Below are positions 8,654 through 17,061 of a stretch of DNA of 31,434 nucleotides, piece by piece. The notes beneath the pieces are model-generated. The model made no database searches and had not been told where the DNA came from. It was given only the letters and a program-made list of their open reading frames with translations. This stretch comes from Proteiniclasticum sp043951855 (GTDB taxonomy: Bacteria > Bacillota > Clostridia > Clostridiales > Clostridiaceae). The stretch is taken from NCBI RefSeq assembly GCF_043951855.1, contig NZ_JBINJW010000030.1, positions 1 to 31,434 on the forward strand, in the 5' to 3' direction. Position numbers and translations under genes: made by a program. Every line of letters begins with the position of its first letter. Position 1 is the stretch's first letter.

Positions 8654-8679
8654 ATACCCGATGCGAAAGCACCGGGTAT
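8654..8679. other. GAAA-capped hairpin after the CsbD-like gene
   Basis: ATACCCG pairs with CGGGTAT; after an A/C mismatch, TGC and GCA close a GAAA tetraloop. The structure should be very stable, but no T run follows. It may be a terminator lacking a U tract or a transcript-stabilising 3' end. Confidence 0.5.
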
Positions 8680-8751
8680 ATCTATGTCTGGAATTATTGC
8701 ATTCTTCTGAAGGAAACTGTACTGGTGAGCGAATATCCCCTGAATGTCTTA

Positions 8752-8760
8752 TGTTATAAT
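8752..8760 (+). promoter_or_regulatory. Extended -10 promoter of the M18 aminopeptidase gene
   Basis: TGT plus a perfect TATAAT, 45 bases before the TTG start. No good -35 box is seen at the usual spacing. Confidence 0.6.
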
Positions 8761-8805
8761 TGAAAACAGTGATATTAAAATATGAAATGAAAAGGGGATA
8801 AGAAA

Positions 8806-10182
8806 TTGGAAAGAAAAAACATCTGGCTGAATTATGATCAGAAAGAACTGGAGACACTGGAAGATGTGAACAAGGAATACATGGCTTATCTGGATGCCGG
8901 AAAGACGGAAAGAGAAGTCGTGAAGGTATCTGCTGAAATGGCGGAAAAAGCGGGTTATGTGAATCTGGAGGAAATCATCAGAAACAAGACGAAGCTGAAG
9001 GCTGGGGACAAGGTTTATGCAACCCTCATGAAGAAAGCCATCGCACTGTTTCTCATCGGAGAGGAGTCCATTGAAAAGGGAATGAATATTCTTGGTGCTC
9101 ACGTGGATTCACCAAGACTGGATGTGAAGCAGAATCCTTTATATGAGGATACAGACCTTGCATACCTTGATACACACTATTATGGTGGAATCAAGAAGTA
9201 TCAGTGGGTAACTATTCCACTGGCCATTCATGGAGTGGTGATCAAAAAGGACGGAACAGCCATTGACGTGGTCATCGGCGAAGATGAAAAAGACCCAGTG
9301 GTGTTCATCTCTGATCTTCTGATTCATCTTTCCAGGGAGCAGCTTGAAAAGAAAGCAGGGAAGGTCATTGAAGGGGATGATCTGAACATCATCGTCGGAA
9401 ATAAGCCGCTGAAAGGTGAAGAGAAGGATTCTGTGAAGAAGGAAGTTCTGAGACTGCTGAAGGATACCTACGACATCGAAGAAGATGATTTCCTTTCAGC
9501 AGAGCTGGAAGTGGTTCCTGCAGGTCGGGCAAGAGAGGCCGGCCTTGACCGGAGCATGGTCATGGCATACGGACATGATGACAGAGTCTGTGCCTACACA
9601 TCACTGGCTGCCATGCTGGAATTCGATTCATTGAAAAGAACAGCTTGCACACTTCTTGTGGACAAGGAAGAAATCGGAAGTGTCGGCGCTACTGGGATGC
9701 GTTCGAAATTCTTCGAAAATACCCTGGCAGAGCTTCTGGAAGCCATGGGCATCTACAGCGAGCTGACTCTGAGAAGAGCTCTGGCAAATTCCAGAATGCT
9801 GTCCTCCGATGTCAGTGCAGGCTACGATCCGACCTATGCATCTTCTTTTGAGAAGAAGAATGCAGCCCTACTCTCAAGAGGAATGGTCTTCAACAAATTC
9901 ACGGGTGCAGGCGGAAAATCAGGTTCCAATGATGCCAATCCGGAATACATGGCAGACCTTAGAAGAATTCTTGATGAAAACAATGTGGCTTATCAGACTG
10001 CAGAGCTTGGCAAGGTCGATGTAGGCGGCGGTGGCACCATCGCATACATTCTGGCACTTTATGGCATGGAAGTCATCGACTGCGGTGTGGCGGTCCTTAA
10101 CATGCATGCGCCATGGGAAGTTGTAAGCAAAGCGGATGTCTATGAAACAAAGAAAGGCTACATGGCATTTCTTAGAAACTAA
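8806..10182 (+). CDS. apeA: M18 family aminopeptidase (type 1)
   Basis: The 458-residue cytoplasmic metallo-aminopeptidase removes N-terminal residues from peptides and has the usual length for the M18 family type 1 group. Metal-binding and catalytic elements are 'GAHVDSPRLD' (H99, D101), 'YGHDDRVCAYTSL', the 'DKEEIGSVGATG' Glu pair, 'SSDVSAGYDPTYAS' and 'LNMHAPWEV' near the C-terminus. 'YYGGIKKYQWVTIPLAIHGVV' matches the type 1 group closely. The start is a TTG, the only codon properly placed behind AAAGGGGAT; the ATG at 8782 reads straight into a stop. It is monocistronic, with an extended -10 promoter in front and a bidirectional terminator behind. Confidence 0.93.
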   Translation: MERKNIWLNYDQKELETLEDVNKEYMAYLDAGKTEREVVKVSAEMAEKAGYVNLEEIIRNKTKLKAGDKVYATLMKKAIALFLIGEESIEKGMNILGAHVDSPRLDVKQNPLYEDTDLAYLDTHYYGGIKKYQWVTIPLAIHGVVIKKDGTAIDVVIGEDEKDPVVFISDLLIHLSREQLEKKAGKVIEGDDLNIIVGNKPLKGEEKDSVKKEVLRLLKDTYDIEEDDFLSAELEVVPAGRAREAGLDRSMVMAYGHDDRVCAYTSLAAMLEFDSLKRTACTLLVDKEEIGSVGATGMRSKFFENTLAELLEAMGIYSELTLRRALANSRMLSSDVSAGYDPTYASSFEKKNAALLSRGMVFNKFTGAGGKSGSNDANPEYMADLRRILDENNVAYQTAELGKVDVGGGGTIAYILALYGMEVIDCGVAVLNMHAPWEVVSKADVYETKKGYMAFLRN

Positions 10183-10198
10183 CAAATAAATGACAATG

Positions 10199-10242
10199 AA
10201 AAAGGACGGGAGTTTCATGTGTATGACACTCCTGTCCTTTTT
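10199..10242. terminator. Bidirectional terminator between convergent apeA and NSS symporter genes
   Basis: AAAAAGGAC-GGGAGT and ACTCC-TGTCCTTTTT form a long stem with A runs on one side and T runs on the other, so it can serve both converging genes. Confidence 0.85.
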
Positions 10243-10273
10243 CATTTTAGCTTTATCTTATGTTGAAATCATG

Positions 10274-11644
10274 CTATCCGATGATCTTATCCAGCAGTCC
10301 CGTTGTACTCAGCAGAATGACGAAAACAAGGATGGGGACGATGTACTTGATGAGCACGGACCAGAGCTTTTCAGTTCTGAAGTTTCCGCCTGTCTTGATT
10401 TCCTTGACGGCATTAGGTACACCCCATACAAATCCGATGAACAGTGCGCTGAGCAGTCCGCCAAGTGGCAGCAGGTAATAGGATGTCACAACATCAAGGA
10501 AGTCGAAGATGCCATAGCTGTTGCCGTCGATCCATGGAATCAGGAAATCGCTCCAGGCACCCATGGAAAGGGATGCGCCAATTCCGATGACGAACATCAC
10601 AGTGGTGAATACAAGAACGGAGACTTTACGGCTCCATTTCAGTCTGTCGATGCCAAAGGCTACCGTCACTTCCATCAGGGAGATGGAAGAAGAGATGGCT
10701 GCAAAGAAGACGAGAATGAAGAAAATCAGAGAGAAGATCGTGCCAAGAGGCATGCTCTCAAATACGGCCGGCAGGGTGATGAACATGAGTCCAGGACCCT
10801 CACCAGGTGCAAAACCGAAGGCGAATACCGCTGGAAGAATGGCAAATCCGGCCATGATGGCTACCAGTGAGTCCAGAGAAGGAATCAGCAAGGCATCTTT
10901 TTCCAGGTCCTCCTGTTTGCTCAGATAACTTCCGTAGGTGACCATGCAGCCCATACCAAGGCTCAAGGAGAAGAACACCTGACCCAGAGCGGCTACGAAT
11001 ACCTTCAGCGTGATTTCACTGAAATTCGGTGTGAGGTAATACTTCAGCCCTTCAGAAGCCCCTTCCAGGGTCACGGAACGGAGCACGATGACCATCAGCA
11101 TGATGAAAAGAGCGGGCATGACGATTTTTACTGCCTTTTCTATTCCACCGGAAACTCCTCGAATAACGATGAATGCTGTAATCCCCATGAAAAGAAGATG
11201 ATAAAGTACAGGTTCCACCGATGAAGTGATGAAATTGGTGAAGTATCCCGCTTTATCTGCACCTACGCCTGTGATGCTTGCCACGACGTATTTCAGGACC
11301 CATCCACCGACTACGGAGTAGTAGGACAGAATCAGAAACCCTGCAAGTATCCCGAAGCCTCCGATAAAGCCCCAGCCTTTCTTCAGTTTATTGTATGCGC
11401 CGTAGGCATCAGAGTTGGTATGTCTGCCGATGGATAGTTCAGCCAGCATCAGTGTGAAACCGAGAATGACCACCAGTCCCACATAGACCAGTACAAAAGC
11501 GCCTCCACCATTTTCACCGGCCAGATATGGGAATTTCCAGAGATTTCCCAGTCCTACGGCGGATCCGACAGCTGCCATGAGAAAACCGAAACGTGAGGAC
11601 CACATGCCTCTTTCCGGAGTCTGTTCAGGTTTTAATTGTTGCAT
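10274..11644 (-). CDS. NSS family sodium-dependent amino acid symporter
   Basis: The 456-residue polytopic membrane protein belongs to the neurotransmitter:sodium symporter family (LeuT/MhsT/Tyt1 relatives). TM1 holds the unwound substrate and sodium site 'GSAVGLGNLWKFPYLAGENGGGAFVLVY', preceded by 'RGMWSSRFGFLMAAVG'. Later spans include 'GQVFFSLSLGMGCMVTYGSYL' (TM6) and 'FFILVFFAAISSSISLMEV' (TM8). The length fits the 11-span bacterial subgroup. It imports an amino acid with sodium; which one cannot be read from sequence. The ATG follows AAGGGGG. The gene is monocistronic with its own promoter and a roughly 80-base leader. Confidence 0.95.
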   Translation of the reverse strand: MQQLKPEQTPERGMWSSRFGFLMAAVGSAVGLGNLWKFPYLAGENGGGAFVLVYVGLVVILGFTLMLAELSIGRHTNSDAYGAYNKLKKGWGFIGGFGILAGFLILSYYSVVGGWVLKYVVASITGVGADKAGYFTNFITSSVEPVLYHLLFMGITAFIVIRGVSGGIEKAVKIVMPALFIMLMVIVLRSVTLEGASEGLKYYLTPNFSEITLKVFVAALGQVFFSLSLGMGCMVTYGSYLSKQEDLEKDALLIPSLDSLVAIMAGFAILPAVFAFGFAPGEGPGLMFITLPAVFESMPLGTIFSLIFFILVFFAAISSSISLMEVTVAFGIDRLKWSRKVSVLVFTTVMFVIGIGASLSMGAWSDFLIPWIDGNSYGIFDFLDVVTSYYLLPLGGLLSALFIGFVWGVPNAVKEIKTGGNFRTEKLWSVLIKYIVPILVFVILLSTTGLLDKIIG

Positions 11645-11670
11645 AAATAATTCCCCCTTATTAAATCTAA

Positions 11671-11710
11671 ATTGATAGTTGTTTAATAAAATGATAAAAA
11701 AACTATCGTT
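11671..11710 (-). promoter_or_regulatory. Possible leader hairpin of the NSS symporter mRNA
   Basis: AACGATAGTT and AACTATCAAT can pair across an AT-rich loop in the 5' leader, ending about 25 bases before the start codon. It could affect translation, but no known riboswitch or T-box elements are present. Confidence 0.3.
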
Positions 11711-11729
11711 TTACAAATTTATACCACTT

Positions 11730-11759
11730 ATTATAATAAGAATGATACTTACAGTTCAA
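11730..11759 (-). promoter_or_regulatory. Promoter of the NSS symporter gene
   Basis: Read on the minus strand, TTGAAC, an 18-base spacer and a perfect TATAAT. The -10 lies within a CTTATTATAATAAG palindrome (11727-11740) that could also be an operator. Confidence 0.65.
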
Positions 11760-11964
11760 TAACTTTCTGCAGAAGGGAAACTGATTTATGATTATGATAA
11801 ATTGTTTTTAAAATTTCGGCTTTCAAAGTATATATAGGAAGCTGCATATTATGAATCAATCAGAAAGAAAGGAAGATTGATAAAAAATTACCGGAAGTGT
11901 AGGATGTGGAAAAGATAGAAGCGTCATACATATGTATTGAAAAAGATAGGGTATGTCTATTACG
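11760..11964. other. AT-rich intergenic stretch with no recognised feature
   Basis: Between the NSS promoter and the terminator of the serine hydrolase gene I see no open frame with a ribosome binding site, no repeat and no RNA structure that I can name. Confidence 0.5.
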
Positions 11965-12019
11965 AAGAAGGGCCTCTCTCTGCTCAAGAATCGATCATGA
12001 GCAGAGGGAGACCCTTCTT
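11965..12019 (-). terminator. Terminator of the serine hydrolase gene
   Basis: AAGAAGGG-C-CTCTCTCTGCTCA pairs with TGAGCAGAGGGAG-A-CCCTTCTT over more than 18 bp, with one internal mismatch. The T-run is imperfect on the minus strand. Confidence 0.7.
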
Positions 12020-12029
12020 TATGCAGTGA

Positions 12030-13037
12030 TTATCTGAAATTATTCATGATGCCATAAGCCTTAAAAGCCTGGTCTTCTCTGTTGCACAGGATCGTAAGAG
12101 TAAGCTCCGTTTTCAGATCATATTCGCTGATCATGGAGATACCGGGGTCGGCGCCCATGACATAGAGTCCCGAGACGGGAGAAGCATCCTTTCTGATCCA
12201 GACGCCATATCCGTATCGCTCCTTCTCGTTTTCAGCCTGTACAGAGCACATTTCCAGGAGAAGGGGGTCCTGAAGAAGCTTTTCACTTTGCAGGGCTTTC
12301 CAGAAGCGCCTCATGTCGGAGACGGTTGTATAGGCACCACCGTCACCCCCACCGATGACCGGGATGGCATAGATGTTAGATACCAGCTGGCCAGGTTCTT
12401 CTTCATAGTATCCAAGAGCGGTATTCGGAGGAAGAGCGTTCATGGCGAAGTATCCGCTCTCTTCCATGGCTGCCGGCAGGAATACCGTTTCCTTCACCAC
12501 TTCAGGGAAAGGCTGTCCGGTGACGGATTCAATGAGCATGGAGAGAATCACAAAACCGCCATCATTGTAGCTGAATTTTTCTCCAGACTGAAACTCCATC
12601 CTGTTGTCTTTCAGAAGAACAAGAAAATCTTTCGGGGTTCTCATTGCGTACATGGGCAGGTTCTTCCAGAGATCTGCATAGTTTTCGTCTGCATCTTCCC
12701 TGAAGTAGTCCTGAAATCCAGAAGTATGTGTCAGAAGATGTCCTACAGTAACGCTTCTGTCCATGAATGGAAAAGAGTCAGGAAGAAGCGTGGTCACGGA
12801 ATCCGTGAGAGACAGGGCTCCCTTTTCCACAAGCTTCAAGGCCGCCACGGCTGTGAAGATTTTGGACCCAGATGCCACAGGAAACCTTGTGCCCACGGTG
12901 TTGGGCACGGCTTCGTTCACCACAGCAAGGCCAAAGGCCTCTTCATAGAGAACTTCATTCTTTCTGGTCAGGGACAGGACACCGGAAAATCCGGGCAGTT
13001 CATTCAGCAGTGTCTTTCTTCGTTTTTCAATCTCCAT
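12030..13037 (-). CDS. Cytoplasmic beta-lactamase-fold serine hydrolase
   Basis: The 335-residue protein has the class C beta-lactamase/penicillin-binding fold (PF00144 type). The SxxK motif is S56-G-S-K59 in 'FPVASGSKIFTAVAALKLV', the family 'VTVGHLLTHTSGFQDYF' follows, and the Tyr motif is 'FSYNDGGFVILSMLIE' (Y157, with Asp where Asn is usual). The third motif is 'GADPGISM' rather than KTG or HxG, as in many esterase- or peptidase-like members. There is no signal peptide, so it should act in the cytoplasm and is unlikely to be a resistance beta-lactamase. The ATG follows GGAGGAGGA. It stands alone, divergent from the DUF4317 gene. Confidence 0.9.
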   Translation of the reverse strand: MEIEKRRKTLLNELPGFSGVLSLTRKNEVLYEEAFGLAVVNEAVPNTVGTRFPVASGSKIFTAVAALKLVEKGALSLTDSVTTLLPDSFPFMDRSVTVGHLLTHTSGFQDYFREDADENYADLWKNLPMYAMRTPKDFLVLLKDNRMEFQSGEKFSYNDGGFVILSMLIESVTGQPFPEVVKETVFLPAAMEESGYFAMNALPPNTALGYYEEEPGQLVSNIYAIPVIGGGDGGAYTTVSDMRRFWKALQSEKLLQDPLLLEMCSVQAENEKERYGYGVWIRKDASPVSGLYVMGADPGISMISEYDLKTELTLTILCNREDQAFKAYGIMNNFR

Positions 13038-13129
13038 ATCAGTTCCTCCTCCAGGTTCATTTCTGATACCATGATACCACGGAGAATAGAACAGGTATAT
13101 TCTTAATCTGCAGGGACCTGAAATGTCCT

Positions 13130-13158
13130 TTGAAGGAATCCTGATTCTGTGCTAAATT
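13130..13158 (+). promoter_or_regulatory. Promoter of the DUF4317 gene
   Basis: TTGAAG, a 17-base spacer and TAAATT, 46 bases before the ATG. Confidence 0.55.
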
Positions 13159-13203
13159 AGGGAAGTACGATTAAGTTTATAGAAGTGAAAGTAAGGGGTA
13201 AAT

Positions 13204-14448
13204 ATGCAGAAGAAAGATATACTGGAAATCAAGAAAAGATACAAGAAGGATCAGGCGACCTTTTCCAAAATGACTGGTTGCTATGTCAACGGAGAAAAGA
13301 AGATTGTGACGAAATTCAGGGAGACCTTCCTCAATCTGGAAGAAGAGGAATATCACAAGTACCTTGAAATTGCCAAGAAAGTGCTTACCGGAACAGTGGG
13401 AAATAACCTCCTGGAGCTCAGATTTCAGGAGGAAGTAGGTAAAATCAGTGAGAAACAGAGCTTCTTCATGGACATCAAGAGAACAAGACTTCTGAAAGAT
13501 GAACTTCTGGATGCATTCTACGAAAGCGTCATTGAAAACTATCATTATGTCGGGAACTTCATCATCCTCCTGTTTCATGATGCTTATGATGTGATCACCA
13601 AGACGGAAGACAACCTGAAGCTGGATGAATCGGAAGAGGTCTATGAGTACGTCCTGTGTGCTGTCTGTCCGGTTTCGCTTTCGGATCCGGGGCTCAGCTA
13701 TGTGGAGGACGAGAACATGATCCGTGCCCGTCACAGGGACTGGGTGGTGGAGATGCCAAAGCACGGATTCGTCTATCCGGCTTTCATTGACAGGAGTCAG
13801 GACCTTAATGCGGTGATGTACTTCACCAAGAACGGCAAGGATCCCCATCCGGAGTTCATGGAAGATATTCTGGGCTGTGAAATGCGAGAGACAGCGCAGC
13901 TTCAGAAGGAATCCTTCCAGTCCATGGTGAAGGGGTCTCTGGAAGCAGGAAACCAGCCTTCCGAAGAGATCTTCATGGAAGTGCAGGATCAGCTCAGTGC
14001 CATGGTGGCAGACTACAAAGCCACTTATGCAGATGCGGATGTGGAGCCCATGGTGCTGACCCATAGAGATGTGGAGGGGATACTGAAGGACAACGGGATT
14101 CCGGAAAATGTCACGAAGGAAATCACCGAATCCTATGCATCTTACTATGGAGAAGATCTTCCGCTGGCTGAAAGCCTCCTCGATGCCAAGGTGCTCAAGG
14201 AGAAGCAGCAGAGAGAGAAGGAAGAAAGGCTGAAGAAGGAAGTGAGCCTTCTTCATGGGGAGCTGGAGAAAGTCAAAGAAGAGAAGGAGAAGGAAGTAAA
14301 CGGAGACTATGATGTCATCCTTCGGGTGAAGGAGGAGAAGGTCTCAAAGATCAGAAGCCAGATCATTGACGGACAGAAGTGCATCGTCATTCCTGTAGAG
14401 GAACATGAACAGGCCATGATCAATGGCGTGGAAGATCTTCTGAAGTAG
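13204..14448 (+). CDS. DUF4317 family protein
   Basis: This 414-residue soluble protein matches the DUF4317 family, common in Clostridia and without known function. The N-terminal signature is clear: 'ILEIKKRYKKDQATFSKMTGCYVNGEKKIVTKFRETFLNLEEEEYHKYLEI', then 'LTGTVGNNLLELRF'. The middle holds 'FIILLFHDAYDVI' and 'EYVLCAVCPVSLSDPGLSY'. Residues about 335-375 form a lysine/glutamate-rich coiled coil, and the C-terminal 40 residues are a small beta-rich segment. The ribosome binding site is AAGGGG. It appears monocistronic. Nothing around it hints at a role. Confidence 0.9.
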   Translation: MQKKDILEIKKRYKKDQATFSKMTGCYVNGEKKIVTKFRETFLNLEEEEYHKYLEIAKKVLTGTVGNNLLELRFQEEVGKISEKQSFFMDIKRTRLLKDELLDAFYESVIENYHYVGNFIILLFHDAYDVITKTEDNLKLDESEEVYEYVLCAVCPVSLSDPGLSYVEDENMIRARHRDWVVEMPKHGFVYPAFIDRSQDLNAVMYFTKNGKDPHPEFMEDILGCEMRETAQLQKESFQSMVKGSLEAGNQPSEEIFMEVQDQLSAMVADYKATYADADVEPMVLTHRDVEGILKDNGIPENVTKEITESYASYYGEDLPLAESLLDAKVLKEKQQREKEERLKKEVSLLHGELEKVKEEKEKEVNGDYDVILRVKEEKVSKIRSQIIDGQKCIVIPVEEHEQAMINGVEDLLK

Positions 14449-14478
14449 AAAATCCCCTTTGCTAATAGCCTAAATATT

Positions 14479-14507
14479 TTGACAATTATTTTTTAAAAGC
14501 CTATCAT
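14479..14507 (+). promoter_or_regulatory. Promoter of the fructose-bisphosphate aldolase gene
   Basis: A perfect TTGACA, a 17-base AT-rich spacer and TATCAT, about 60 bases before the ATG. It is the strongest -35 in the window, fitting a highly expressed glycolytic gene. Confidence 0.75.
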
Positions 14508-14566
14508 AGAAGTATATAGGTTTAAGTATCTGATTGAAAGAATATAGGAAAGTGAGGGATTTTAAG

Positions 14567-15454
14567 ATGAACATGGAACAGGTACAGAGAATGAGACAGG
14601 GCAGAGGGTTCATTGCTGCTCTGGATCAGAGTGGTGGAAGTACACCTAAGGCATTGGCGGGATATGGAATTGAGAAAGATCAGTACAAAGATGAGAAGGA
14701 AATGTTTGATCTGGTTCATGCCATGAGAACAAGAGTCATGACCAGCCCTGCTTTCAGTTCGGACCATATTCTTGCTGCGATTTTATTCCAGCAGACCATG
14801 GAAAGAGAAGTGGAAGGCATGCCTACGGCAGATTATCTGTGGCAGAAAAAGGGGATCATCCCAATTCTGAAAGTGGATAAAGGTCTTGCTGAAGAAAAGA
14901 ACGGGGTACAGCTCATGAAGCCCATTGACAATCTGGATGAGATTCTTGAAAAAGCCAAGGCGTATAATATATTCGGCACCAAAATGCGTTCTGTAATCAA
15001 GAAAGCCAATGAAGAAGGAATCAGGGAAATCGTGGCCCAGCAGTTTGAAATCGGGAAGAAGATACTTGAAGTGGGACTGTTTCCGATCATCGAACCGGAA
15101 GTGGATATCAGAAGTTCCGACAAGAAGGAATCAGAAGTGATTCTGAAAAGGGAAATTCTGAAGCATCTTGAGAAGCTTCCTGAAGATGAAATGGTGATGC
15201 TGAAGCTGTCCATTCCGGATGAAGACGGATTCTACACGGAACTCATCAAGCATCCCAGAGTCATGAGAGTAGTGGCCCTATCCGGAGGCTACTCAAGAGA
15301 AGAATCCGTAGTGCTTCTCAAACGCCATCCTGGTCTCATTGCAAGCTTCTCAAGAGCACTGCTGGAAGGGCTGAATCATTCCTACAGCGATGTCAGATTC
15401 AATTCCACCCTGGAAAAATCCGTCAGGGAAATCTATGAAGCATCCATTGTATAG
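14567..15454 (+). CDS. fda: Class I fructose-bisphosphate aldolase
   Basis: The 295-residue enzyme splits fructose 1,6-bisphosphate into glyceraldehyde 3-phosphate and dihydroxyacetone phosphate through a lysine Schiff base. It closely follows the staphylococcal class I type in length and sequence: 'GFIAALDQSGGSTPKAL', 'TADYLWQKKGIIPILKVDKGL' (pattern shared with the family), 'LMKPIDNLD', 'IFGTKMRSVI', 'PIIEPEVDI' and 'VVALSGGYSREE'. The Schiff-base lysine is expected in the 'VMLKLSIPDE' strand. The ATG at 14567 follows GAGGG; an earlier in-frame TTG at 14534 has no site. It is monocistronic, with a strong promoter and terminator. Confidence 0.96.
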   Translation: MNMEQVQRMRQGRGFIAALDQSGGSTPKALAGYGIEKDQYKDEKEMFDLVHAMRTRVMTSPAFSSDHILAAILFQQTMEREVEGMPTADYLWQKKGIIPILKVDKGLAEEKNGVQLMKPIDNLDEILEKAKAYNIFGTKMRSVIKKANEEGIREIVAQQFEIGKKILEVGLFPIIEPEVDIRSSDKKESEVILKREILKHLEKLPEDEMVMLKLSIPDEDGFYTELIKHPRVMRVVALSGGYSREESVVLLKRHPGLIASFSRALLEGLNHSYSDVRFNSTLEKSVREIYEASIV

Positions 15455-15466
15455 TCTATAATTGGC

Positions 15467-15511
15467 AGGGAACACTCACAGCGGAAAGAATCCGTAGAGT
15501 GTTCCCTTTTT
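15467..15511 (+). terminator. Intrinsic terminator after fda
   Basis: AGGGAACACTC pairs with GAGTGTTCCCT, with an inner CGGA/TCCG pair, followed by TTTTT. Confidence 0.9.
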
Positions 15512-15520
15512 CATGAAATG

Positions 15521-15547
15521 AGAAAAGACGCCGCTGGGCGTCTTTCT
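15521..15547 (-). terminator. Terminator of the radical SAM/peptide unit
   Basis: AGAAAGACGCC pairs with GGCGTCTTTTCT around a CAGC loop on the minus strand, 25 bases after the stop of the 27-codon gene. It marks the end of the transcription unit and supports the small gene being part of it. Confidence 0.75.
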
Positions 15548-15571
15548 CAACTATATTATGCAGTCTACGGA

Positions 15572-15655
15572 CTACTTCAGGTTTCCAGGAGCAGCCTTCA
15601 GGATTCTTCCGGAATTCACCTTTGCAGGAGCAACTGCAGGTCTTACGATACGCAT
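15572..15655 (-). CDS. 27-residue basic peptide, candidate RiPP precursor
   Basis: This small gene starts 28 bases after the stop of the radical SAM gene and is preceded by AAAGGAGGTG five bases before its ATG, among the best ribosome binding sites in the window. The product begins MRIVRPAVAP and ends AAPGNLK. It has three Arg, three Lys, three Pro, no acidic residue, no Cys and no aromatic residue. PqqA, MftA and StrA, the substrates of other SPASM maturases, are similarly short (about 23-30 residues), so a substrate role is likely, though inferred. Lack of Cys rules out a thioether (sactipeptide or ranthipeptide) product, and lack of aromatic residues argues against aryl cyclophanes. Alternatives are a regulatory or toxic peptide. 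I recognise no family. Confidence 0.65.
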   Translation of the reverse strand: MRIVRPAVAPAKVNSGRILKAAPGNLK

Positions 15656-15683
15656 CGACTCACCTCCTTTCAATAAGCATGAT

Positions 15684-17003
15684 TTATAGTAGACTGTTTT
15701 TCCAGATGAGACCAAGTACTTTTCGGATATTGTTCTTCTCAGATGGGCACGGTCTGTCTCCAGTAAGCATTCTATACCAGGGACAGTGATTTCCCTGACA
15801 GGAAGGCCTGTAGAAACAGGACTGACAGGTTGTATCCGTTTCTTCTCCAGAGGTTACCCAGGAGATGATCTTATCGTAATCAAGGTCAAGACTTCCATCC
15901 ATATTCAGATGCCCTACATGGTTGATGTCGGCATCAAGTGCTGTGGTGCATTTATAGAGCTGACCGTTGGAGCCGATGACCATGGCATTGGGCTTTGCGG
16001 CATAGCATACTGAGCCACCAGGCATGATCATACCCGAGATGGAGGAGCTCATGAAGAGGTTCTTGTCCACTGCATCAGCAGTGAACGCCCAGATCTTCTT
16101 GTTGGCGGTCATATGGGAGCAGATGGGAATGTCTTCGTCATGTTCACCACCCCATCGTCCCACAGGACGATAGAGAAGACCGAACCGCTTGTCCCCTGCG
16201 AAGTAGGACCTGAGATACTCCGTCAGCTCTTCGGTTTCCTTCAGATTATCCTGGTCGAAGTTCACACGGATACTGATGTCGAATTCTTCACTGCTTTCAC
16301 TGGCGCCTTTAAGGTTTTCCATGATGTCCTTGAAGGTCTTTCCGCCGCCGATGAGAAAACGTCTGCTGTCGTGCACCGCTTCCACACCATCGATGGTGAT
16401 CATGTACTGACGGATATCCATGTCGAGGAGTCTTTTGAACACATCCCTGTTCAGGAAGTATCCGTTGGTGGAGATATCTGCGGAATAGGCGATCTCATGT
16501 TCCTTGGCGATGGCCTGGAACTCCTTTGAAAGCTCTTCCATAAGATCGATTTCCAGAAGGGGCTCCCCGCCGAACCAGCTGATATGCAGTGTGTTTATGG
16601 TTCGGGCTCTTTCTCTCACCAGTGCTTTCACCCCTGCGATGGTTTCATCGGTCATTTTTCCTCTGGTGAAGGACTCATAGCAGTAGGTGCATCTGAAATT
16701 ACAGGCTTCCGTAGGCATGAGAATCAGATGAAGCATGTCGGTGCGATGCATGGACTGATGGAGAAACTGTGCTCTTTTCAGTTCATCAATGTGTTCTCCA
16801 ACAAGAAATCCGTTCTCCTGAAGGGCTTTCTTCACTTCCGTATCAGGATGTGCATCTGCGTTTTTAAGAAGACCCAGGACTTCTTCCTTTTCGTCCTTTG
16901 AGAAATCGATGAGTGCACCGGTGTAGCTGTTATATAGGATCAGACCTTCCTCCTCTGTATGAGAAAGGGCATTGAATCTGGATGCTTTAAATATACTGGA
17001 CAA
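15684..17003 (-). CDS. Radical SAM/SPASM peptide maturase
   Basis: The 439-residue enzyme has three parts. Residues about 1-88 look like a PqqD-like peptide-recognition domain ('EGLILYNSYTGALIDFSKDEKEEVLGLL', 'ALQENGFLV'). The radical SAM core begins with C101-x3-C105-x2-C108 in 'TEACNFRCTYCYES' and continues with 'ISWFGGEPLL', 'ISTNGYFL' and 'MITIDGVEAVHDSRR'. The C-terminal SPASM domain has seven cysteines, C333, C352, C393, C396, C402, C407 and C419, enough for two auxiliary iron-sulfur clusters. Such enzymes modify ribosomal peptides with SAM-derived radicals in the anaerobic cytoplasm. The start is a TTG behind AAAGGGGG. The unit contains one further gene, the 27-codon peptide, and starts at a Fur-like box. 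The reaction is unknown; a sulfatase-type maturase is less likely because no sulfatase is nearby. Confidence 0.92.
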   Translation of the reverse strand: MSSIFKASRFNALSHTEEEGLILYNSYTGALIDFSKDEKEEVLGLLKNADAHPDTEVKKALQENGFLVGEHIDELKRAQFLHQSMHRTDMLHLILMPTEACNFRCTYCYESFTRGKMTDETIAGVKALVRERARTINTLHISWFGGEPLLEIDLMEELSKEFQAIAKEHEIAYSADISTNGYFLNRDVFKRLLDMDIRQYMITIDGVEAVHDSRRFLIGGGKTFKDIMENLKGASESSEEFDISIRVNFDQDNLKETEELTEYLRSYFAGDKRFGLLYRPVGRWGGEHDEDIPICSHMTANKKIWAFTADAVDKNLFMSSSISGMIMPGGSVCYAAKPNAMVIGSNGQLYKCTTALDADINHVGHLNMDGSLDLDYDKIISWVTSGEETDTTCQSCFYRPSCQGNHCPWYRMLTGDRPCPSEKNNIRKVLGLIWKNSLL

Positions 17004-17061
17004 ATTGAATCCCCCTTTAGGATCAGATAGTCAGGATAATATGTATGGATTGTTATTTAAC

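Noticed and set aside
10190..10870. A 226-codon open frame antisense to the NSS symporter gene
   Set aside because: It begins inside the bidirectional terminator and has low-complexity Asp/Glu/His composition; the symporter on the other strand is certain.
12030..13037. Calling the serine hydrolase a resistance beta-lactamase
   Set aside because: No signal peptide, no KTG motif and an Asp at the YxN position; esterase or peptidase-like is safer.
13177..14256. A 359-codon open frame antisense to the DUF4317 gene
   Set aside because: Leucine/phenylalanine/histidine-rich composition is a mirror of the Glu/Lys-rich real gene; no domain or ribosome binding site.
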